Source of the DNA: Pogonophryne albipinna
Lineage: Eukaryota; Chordata; Actinopteri; Perciformes; Artedidraconidae
NCBI GenBank assembly: GCA_028583405.1
Contig: CM053251.1
Span: forward strand, 4,446,617-4,510,616
Length of the DNA stretch: 64,000 bases
Direction: 5' to 3'
In this document: piece by piece, positions 1-64,000 of the stretch
Layout: each line of letters opens with the position of its first letter
How positions within the stretch are numbered: position 1 is the first letter of the stretch
The notes under the pieces: generated by a model
Told to the model about the DNA's origin: nothing
What the model saw: only the letters and a program-made list of their open reading frames with translations
Databases searched by the model: none
Position numbers and translations under genes: made by a program

Positions 1-375
1 GTTGGACAACATTCTGCCAGAACCATCCCAGTTTCAAATGTCTCTATTGACAGAAGAACGGGACCAGTGGCGAACAAGTTGTGTTCTTAATCAGCAGATA
101 AAAGCACTACAAATGAATATAACATATCATACAGTCCTGGCCTCCCCAAAATCAACATGTTCCACTGTTGTGTAGATGAACAGTGTTGTTATGTATAATA
201 ACAAGTTATTGTGTATAAGGCTGCTGTTAACAAGGGCTATATGATTTGGGGAAGCCAGGACTGTATGATGTTATATGTATTTGTAGTGCTTTTATCCAAC
301 TTGAATTGTATTCATAACGAATACGCTTTTTGTAGTTTATTTCATTTGATTTTACAATGTTTGTCGGATGTGTTC
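1..375. repeat. Foldback repeat: ~55-bp inverted arms 97-154 and 242-296
   Basis: The arms (ataaaagcactacaaatg...cagtcctggcctccccaaa and its near-exact reverse complement) flank an 87-bp loop. The short flanks on either side hold nothing I recognise. Probably a small non-autonomous element. Confidence 0.75.
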
Positions 376-892
<517 letters not shown>

Positions 893-1047
893 GTCGGCGA
901 AGACCCTATTGAAATCGGTCGCGCAGCGACCAATAAACCTGCCAAAAACACACAAAAACAGGGAAAACGACCGGCAAAAGCACAGAAAAGGTTCGGAAAT
1001 CATGACGGCTGATAGGCCGCGTGAGCCCAGTCACGTGGGCGGAGGCT

Positions 1048-2273
1048 GTCATAACTCAAACTGACATACTCAGAAACGACACCAAACTTCACATGATGGT
1101 TAACACTACAGCCCTGAACAGCTCTAGGTCAAATCTGATGTTACTTAATTTGGCGTTACCATGGCGACGGATCCTTCGCCATAAACAACGGTGGCGCTGT
1201 AAATCCAATGGACACGGTCCCATCGTCCCCCAATCTTCACTTTTATATCACTGGTCCATGCCTCAACAGCTCAACGTGAAATCTGAGATCTCACCGTATG
1301 CCGTTTCCATGGCAACGCATCCTTCGCCAAAAAATACGATGTTGTTGTAATTCAATGGAAAATCGTCCAAACCGCACCAGACTTCAGACTATCATTAATG
1401 GTCCGGCCCTCAACAGCTCTATGTCAATTATGGGATGTCATCATATGCCGTTGCCATGGTAACGCATCCCTCGCCAAAAAACTGGTGTTGTCGTAATTCC
1501 ATGGAAAATCGTCCAAACCGCACCAGACTTCAGACTATCATTAATGGTCCGGCCCTCAACAGCTCTATGCCAATTATGGGATGTCATCATATGCCGTTTC
1601 CATGGCAACGCATGCCTCGCCAAAAAACCTGGTGTTGTCGTAATTCAATGGAAAATCCTCCAAACGGCACCAGAGTTCAGACTATCATTAATGGTCCGGC
1701 CCTCAACAGCTCTATGCAAATTATGGGATGTCATCATATGCCGTTTCCATGGCAACGCATGCCTCGCCAAAAAACCTGGTGTTGTCGTAATTCAATGGAA
1801 AATCCTCCAAACGGCACCAGAGTTCAGACTATCATTAATGGTCCGGCCCTCAACAGCTCTATGCCAATTATGGGATGTCATCATATGTCGTTGCCATGGT
1901 AACGCATCCCTCGCCAAAAAAACTGGTGTTGTTGTAATTCAATGGGAAATCGTCCAAACGGCACCAGACTTCATATGACAGTTAATGGTCCAGCCCTCAA
2001 CAGCTCTACGCCAATTATGGGATGTCATCATATGCCGTTGCCATGGCAACGCGTCCCTCGCCAATAAACCTGGTGTTGTCGTAATTCAATGGAAAATCGT
2101 CCAAACAGCACCAGACTTCAGACTATCATTGATGGTCCGGCCCTCAACAGCTCTACGCCAATTATGGGATGTCATCATATGCCGTTGCCATGGTAACGCA
2201 TCCCTCGCCAAAAAACCTGCTGTTGTCGTAATTCAATGGAAAATCGTCCAAACATCACCAGACTTCAGACTAT
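1048..2273. repeat. 147-bp tandem satellite, left part
   Basis: The anchor gtccggccctcaacagctc recurs at 1401, 1547, 1694, 1841, 1988 and 2135, spaced 146-147 bp. Two older copies start near 1048 and 1195. Each unit carries catatgccgttgccatgg and ctcgccaaaaaa. Short ORFs in the array (such as 1435-1902) are by-products. Confidence 0.95.
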
Positions 2274-4300
2274 TTGGAATTGAAAAACGCACGACAATCG
2301 TTCTTCTCTGACATCATTACTAAAAACAAAAACAACGCACGTGCCTTATTTGCTACCGTCGACAGACTAACTAACCCCCCAGTGTCAGTAGCCTCTGAAT
2401 TCCTATCCACCAGGGCGTGCAATGATTTTGCCTCCTTCTTCACTGACAAAATTCAGAAAATCAGACAAGCAGTCAGTGCCTCTGCATCAGGAAGAGCAAA
2501 TGTGTTGTCTCTGTGTCCACTTAACATCAATTCAAACACCATGACACAATTCCATCAGATTAATGATAAAAACCTAGAGGACATTATACAACTTCTGAAA
2601 TCCTCCTCCTGCTGCCTTGATATTATTCCAACAGGATTTTTCAAAGATGTTTTGCCTTGCATGGCCTCAGATCTACTTCATATAGTAAACAAATCTCTTC
2701 ACACAGGTATTTTTCCACAGGCCCTGAAAACTGCAGTCATTAAACCGCTCTTAAAAAAGAATAATCTAGATGCTTCAGTAATGAACAATTACAGGCCCAT
2801 ATCAAACCTCCCATTACTAGGTAAAATCATTGAAAAAGTTGTTTTTCAACAGTTGAGTAATTTCTTGCATTTAAATAACTGTTTGGATGTGTTCCAGTCA
2901 GGCTTTCGTCCAAACCACAGCACTGAGACTGCTCTTGTAAAGGTCTTTAATGACATCCACTTAAACACAGACAGTGGCAGAACTTCAGTGTTAGTATTAT
3001 TAGATCTCAGTGCTGCGTTTGACACTGTTGACCACAACATATTACTAGACCGACTGGAAAACTTGGTGGGACTTTCGGAAACAGTTCTAAATTGGTTTGA
3101 ATCCTACTTAAAGGACAGAAACAACTTTGTTTCTATAGGTAAATACACATCTGAGTTGACAAATATGACATGTGGGGTACCTCAAGGCTCCATCTTGGGG
3201 CCTCTTCTCTTTAACGTCTACATGCTACCACTGGCTCAGATAATGAAGAACAACAAAATAAGTTACCATAGCTATGCGGATGACACACAAATTTATGTAA
3301 CAATTTCACCAGGAGACTATGCTCCAATTCAAACACTGAGTAAGTGCATTGAACAAATCAATGACTGGATGTGTCAGAACTTTCTCCAATTAAACAAAGA
3401 TAAAACTGAGGTAATGGTTTTTGGAGCCAAGGCAGAACGTTTAAAAGTTAGCGCTGAGCTTCAGTCTGCAATGTTCAAAACAACAGATAAAGCCAGAAAT
3501 CTAGGTGTAGTCATGGACTCTGACCTGAGTTTCAACAGTCATATTAAAACAGTTACTAAATCAGCCTACTATCACCTAAAGAATATATCTAGGGTTAAAA
3601 GACTAATGTCACAGCAGGATTTGGAAAAACTTGTCCATGCTTTTATCTTCAGTAGACTCGACTACTGTAATGGTGTCTTCACAGGTCTCACTAAAAAATC
3701 TATTAGAAAGCTGCAGCTGATTCAGAACGCCGCTGCTCGAGTCCTCACTAACACTAAGAAAGTGGATCACATCACTCCTGTTCTGAAGTCTTTACACTGG
3801 CTTCCTGTGTGTCAAAGAATAGATTTCAAAATACTGCTGCTGGTTTATAAAGCACTGAATGGTTTAGGCCCAAAATACATTTCTGACCTCCTGCTAAATT
3901 ATGAACCATCCAGATCTCTCAGGTCTTCAGGGACTGGTCAGCTTTCTGTCCCCAGAGTCAGAACTAGACATGGAGAGGCAGCGTTTAGTTATTATGCTCC
4001 AAATATCTGGAACAAACTCCCAGAAACCTGCAGGTCCGCTGCAACTCTGACTACTTTTAAATCCAGGCTGAAGACTTTTCTTTTTGTCGCTGCTTTTAAT
4101 TGAACTATTCACATCTTAGACTGCACTATAACTTTTATTCATGTATTTTTTTTCTTTTAATGTTTATTTTATTTGCTTTTCTTTTTAATGACTGATTTTA
4201 AATGCCATTTTCTTAAATGTCTTTCATTTTTTGTAAAGCACTTTGAATTGCCTTGTGTTGAAAAGTGCTATATAAATAAACTTGCCTTGCCTTGCCTTGC
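2274..4300 (+). mobile_element. 5'-truncated L2-clade LINE inserted in the satellite
   Basis: An open frame (2274-4103, no ATG at its start) encodes reverse transcriptase: NNYRPISNLPLLGKIIEK, SGFRPNHSTETAL, LLDLSAAFDTVDH, GVPQGSILGPLLF and the catalytic YADD (SYADDTQIY), then the C-terminal RSRLKTFLF. The endonuclease half is missing. The 3' end has the clade's usual gcactttgaattgcc and gctatataaataaa, then (cttgc)n repeats. Flanking ctat is shared by both sides. No stop or frameshift interrupts the RT, so the insertion is recent. Confidence 0.93.
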
Positions 4301-4925
4301 CTATCATTGATGGTCCGGCCCTCAACAGCTCCACGCCAATTATGGGATGTCATCATATGCCGTTGCCATGGTAACGCATCCCTCGCCATGAAACACGGTG
4401 TTGTCCTAACTCCATGGAAAAACGTCCAAACGTCACCAGATTTCATATGATGGCTAATGGTCCGGCCCTCAACACCTCAATATGCCCAAAAGCTGTTGCC
4501 ATGTCAACACACCCCTCGCCGTTAAGCACGATATTGCTATAAGTCCTGTGTAAATGGTCAAAAACTGTTCAAACTGTACATGTGTGCTAACCGTCAAGCC
4601 CTCGAGACATATATGTGTCAGTTTTGAGATTTCTTCAAATGTCGTTGCTATGGTAACAAAATGGTCGCCGTGAAACACGGTTTTCTCATAATTCCAGTTA
4701 ACATGCTCCAAACGGCACAACACTTCACAGGTTTGATAACGATGCAGCCCTCAACACATCTAAGTATATTATGGGGTGTCATCAAATGCCGTTGCCATGT
4801 CGACAGATCACCCGCCATGAAACACAATGTTTGTGTTACTGCTGTAACTCAAAAACATTGTCCGATCGGCTTGAAACTTCCCACGTTTGCCAACGGTCGA
4901 GTCCTCGAGACACCTACACACACGT
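4301..4925. repeat. 147-bp tandem satellite, right part
   Basis: The array resumes exactly after the LINE, with anchors at about 4314, 4460, 4600, 4748 and 4896. Copies diverge towards the edge. Sequences resembling cgaagaccc occur outside both ends (about 899 and 4957). Confidence 0.9.
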
Positions 4926-5461
4926 CGACGTGCGGACAACAGCCTGCGGAGCGTCGAAGACCCGCTCAACGCTGTTTGCAGCTTTAATTTTAATTATATT
5001 TGTATATATTTTTTAATGATTTTATTTGTTTGTATTCCATTTATTTATATACATATAATATTTGTACATTTTCTTTTATCGCTATCATTTAAAATCCAAG
5101 TGTCTTATAATGTGTTATTCATTATTCATGATATTGATTGTATGTTTATGTTGTGTATACTGGCATTATCCCTTGTTATTGAAACAAAACAAGAAGTTAG
5201 AATAAGACGTTTTTAATACCATTTTAGTTTTCTATTGATTACTCATGAACGATGTATTCTCTATGATGCTTTGAATGGCATCCACTACAAATACATATGG
5301 TCTATATTCCTATTCCTATTGCCCAGTGTGTAACCAACTGTTCCTGGCAACATGAACTGATGAGCCGCAGTAAACAGATGAAGAGATAGAGCTATGACTC
5401 TCTGCTGTGTGTGACCAGTGTGAATAATGCAATCCTCATGGGATAAGAGTCAGATGTTCAC
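4926..5461. other. Intronic, nothing recognised
   Basis: AT-rich intron sequence after the satellite. No exon carrying the next supervillin block was found here. Confidence 0.6.
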
Positions 5462-60479
<55,018 letters not shown>

Positions 60480-60489
60480 GTTGGATATT

Positions 60490-60618
60490 TCCTAACGTTG
60501 CTACGCAAAGTGATAAGACGTTAGCGAGCTAGTTAGTGGTTACCACGGTTACTTTAACCGGCCTTTTAGTTGTAGTAGTGAGCTTCAGTTTTTAGGAAAA
60601 GCTATTCTGGATCATGAG
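60490..60618 (+). other. Candidate first exon of a divergent plus-strand transcript
   Basis: It ends ggatcatgag at a strong donor (GTAAGAGC). The last codons could be a start (ATG AG). The next exon was not found with confidence; the gene would continue to higher coordinates. The 5' end is not defined. Confidence 0.35.
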
Positions 60619-60737
60619 GTAAGAGCACAACATTACACAAGAAACCCTTAGGAGGAAAATCACTTTTAAGCTTACAAAAAAGTCCAGAAATTGCTGTATT
60701 ATACTATATTGGGCTTAAACGCCAGCAACAGTAGGCT

Positions 60738-62063
<1,326 letters not shown>

Positions 62064-62099
62064 GATCATATATAACGCTAATTACTGTGAATGCTGTTT

Positions 62100-62149
62100 C
62101 TCTTCTTCTTCTTCTTCTTCTTCTTCTTCTTCTTCTTCTTCTTCTTCTT

Positions 62150-62180
<31 letters not shown>

Positions 62181-62206
62181 TTATTATTATTATTATTATT
62201 ATTATT
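62100..62206. repeat. (TTC)n(TTA)n compound microsatellite
   Basis: About 26 ttc units followed by about 9 tta units. Confidence 0.95.
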
Positions 62207-62960
62207 GTGAATGTTGTGCAACAGCATTCCACTATAGTTCTTCTGTTCTTTAATCTTCTTCTTATTATTATTTCAACCAATATTTTTGCCGTCGAATAAC
62301 TTCAGCCTACCTTCAGCTACAGAAACCATTCAAATATCAACAATATTCAGCCTTTTCAGCACATGATGGGAAACTTTCAACTTTTTCAAAATATGTTGTA
62401 CTTTTTGAAATATTCAGCTTTTTAAACTCTTTTTTTTAACATGTAACTGGAGAAACCTTCACATCCTCTTTAACCTACACCTTGCGCCAAATGCTACTCC
62501 TTCCACATACTTTCAGCTTGAGACTTCATTCCAACTTTAAAATGATCACAAGACCTATAACACTTGTTCATCCGATTTTTCATATCTTTTACACTTTTCG
62601 AGATATTTAACTTAGTTTGGAGCTTGGTATAGAGGCCTTCTTCAGATTTTAACAGTGTGTATTGAGCAGCTCGTTAAGTCTAGAGAGCGTGATGTCACAG
62701 CTAGAGTGGAGCAGAGCTTGAAATTCGCCTTCATATTTTTCAAAGCCTTTTTACTTTATTTTCTCTTCTTAATACACATTCATTCACTACTACTTACATT
62801 TAATATCTAACTCCTTCAGCATACTTTCAGGTGCAGAAACCATTCAACTATTACATTATTCAGCTATTTACAACCCACTCTTTAACGTTTTAAAGCTGTT
62901 TAGCTATACCTATGTTGAATTAAAGCTTCTTAACTTGTCTGTAATCTTTTATGCTCAAAG
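62207..62960. repeat. Probable interspersed repeat downstream of (TTC)n(TTA)n
   Basis: Recurring internal phrases (ctacagaaaccattcaaata at 62318, gtgcagaaaccattcaacta at 62832; ttcagcctaccttcag, ttcagcatactttcag) suggest diverged tandem copies of roughly 500 bp. Class unknown. Confidence 0.5.
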
Positions 62961-63239
62961 CCAAGGTGCTAGACTGGCAGCACCAAATTATTGCAGTATT
63001 TACATCACTTACAATGCCCAAATTCAAACCTGTCCGGAAACAACTCTTCCCCAAATGATATAAAAGGCATCCTCAATTATTTGAAAAAGAAAATGAAAAA
63101 GAAAAAATCTTACTAAGGGAAATTAAAGAAAGCTGCATCCTCACATAGTTTGTCAAGAAATATATTGTTTTTCTTGTAAATAAAACATGATATTCCTGCT
63201 TCTGTTCAAGTTGTTTATGAACATTACAGTACATTTCAA

Positions 63240-63330
63240 ATATGTATGTATGTATAAATGTCGTAATTGTAAAACGCTTTGGCAATACTGTATGTCATTA
63301 TAGTCATTCCAATAAAGATAATTGAATTGA
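63240..63330 (+). mobile_element. LINE 3'-end fragment
   Basis: aaaacgctttggcaatactg, then ccaataaagataattgaattga is a common fish LINE tail. Confidence 0.55.
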
Positions 63331-64000
63331 AATACTGAAGCAACTGTTCACTTACTGTCACTAGGGGCTGCTGCAGTGACTCTGAAACAAAACAGTGTTA
63401 AAAAGAAAAGTCATGTTTTATTAAGTTCAGAAAAACAGACCTGTTTTTAGCTTATTGTGGATGCTTTGTGTTGTTTTTTTAATGGTTTATTTGGCTTAAA
63501 AAGTACAATAATTTTTCTCAAACTATAAGAATAATGTATCCTTACGTTTTACAAAAAAATCTAAATCCACACATCTGGAAATACATGGTTGTCATTGGAC
63601 AGACTCTAAGATGTAGTGGAGTAGAAGTATACTTGATTATATTTATTTGCGTAGTTACATTTAACCTGTTTACAGCTTTAATGACCTGTGGTTAGGAACC
63701 AGTTATCGTTATCAATGTTGAATCAACTGTCTTAACTATTACAAAGGTCATTGCCCTAAGTTGATTTTGTATTATATGTGAATTCATCTGAAAATATACA
63801 TTCCTTTCTTTATTAAATAGACCTGAATTTGATCAATACTGTTCCTTTAATATCTGCACTTGCACAGATGCATACAGTAGCCTACATTGTGCGACAACTT
63901 CTAATGTTATCCCTGTATATAATCCCTTCTCTGTGTTAGCCACCCTGCTGTCTCTAGCTCTTGCCAACATGCCTCAGAGCAAAGCATTGGGATGTTAGTG
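63331..64000. other. Flank, nothing recognised
   Basis: AT-rich sequence with no supported gene. Confidence 0.5.

Noticed and set aside
1435..2311. ORFs of 100-155 codons in the 147-bp satellite
   Set aside because: 147 is a multiple of three, so any open frame repeats through the array. No domain, and frames break with unit variants.
62087..62299. Poly-Leu / poly-Ser / poly-Arg ORFs
   Set aside because: Translation of the (TTC)n(TTA)n tract.
63356..63381. 26-bp exon-like segment with good acceptor and donor (minus strand)
   Set aside because: Too short to judge, upstream of the likely first exon, no partner exon found.

Overview
The window is nuclear DNA from a vertebrate, almost certainly a teleost fish and probably a percomorph (the last point is inference). 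The evidence is split genes with GT-AG introns, long CA/GT microsatellites, many fish-type DNA-transposon remnants with clear terminal inverted repeats (hAT-like with 8-bp target duplications, others flanked by TTAA), an L2-clade LINE, and a single-exon fish-type TRIM gene nested in an intron.

The main gene is supervillin (svil), on the minus strand. I reconstructed 27 core exons, from a likely first exon at 60,460-60,479 down to 5,462-5,612. I also found two strong cassette exons and one weak one, all phase 0/0. Every junction in the chain keeps the reading frame. The conserved start ([10 protein letters not shown]) lies at 45,809. The exons encode the disordered N-terminal actin/myosin-binding half and then the first gelsolin-like repeats. 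The rest of the gelsolin-like region and the villin headpiece lie beyond the low-coordinate end. Four 5' exons add a possible 74-residue in-frame extension that begins at a YY1-like, probably bidirectional promoter near 60.47 kb.

Layout. 1-5.4 kb: intron with a foldback repeat, a decamer repeat, a long CA tract and a 147-bp tandem satellite split by a 5'-truncated L2 LINE. 5.4-15.1 kb: exons for the gelsolin-like part and the stretch before it, with small transposons in the introns. 15-29 kb: exons of the central region with cassette exons. 31.2-32.5 kb: intronless RING/B-box/PRY-SPRY gene, in the same direction as svil, with its upstream region duplicated at 33.6 kb. 34.7-38.8 kb: five short exons and a giant 2,352-bp exon with two sets of Q-rich tandem repeats. 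40.6-41.4 kb: hAT deletion derivative that keeps only a BED finger. 43.8-47 kb: N-terminal exons. 47-60 kb: long first intron, mostly featureless, with one unidentified coding-like exon (58.2-58.5 kb). 60.5-64 kb: divergent promoter and repeats.

I see no tRNA, rRNA, CRISPR or prokaryotic-type system. The most unusual observations are the extended N-terminus and its promoter, the expanding repeats in the svil giant exon, the L2-split 147-bp satellite, a foldback element with near-perfect hairpins, and the orphan exon at 58.2 kb.
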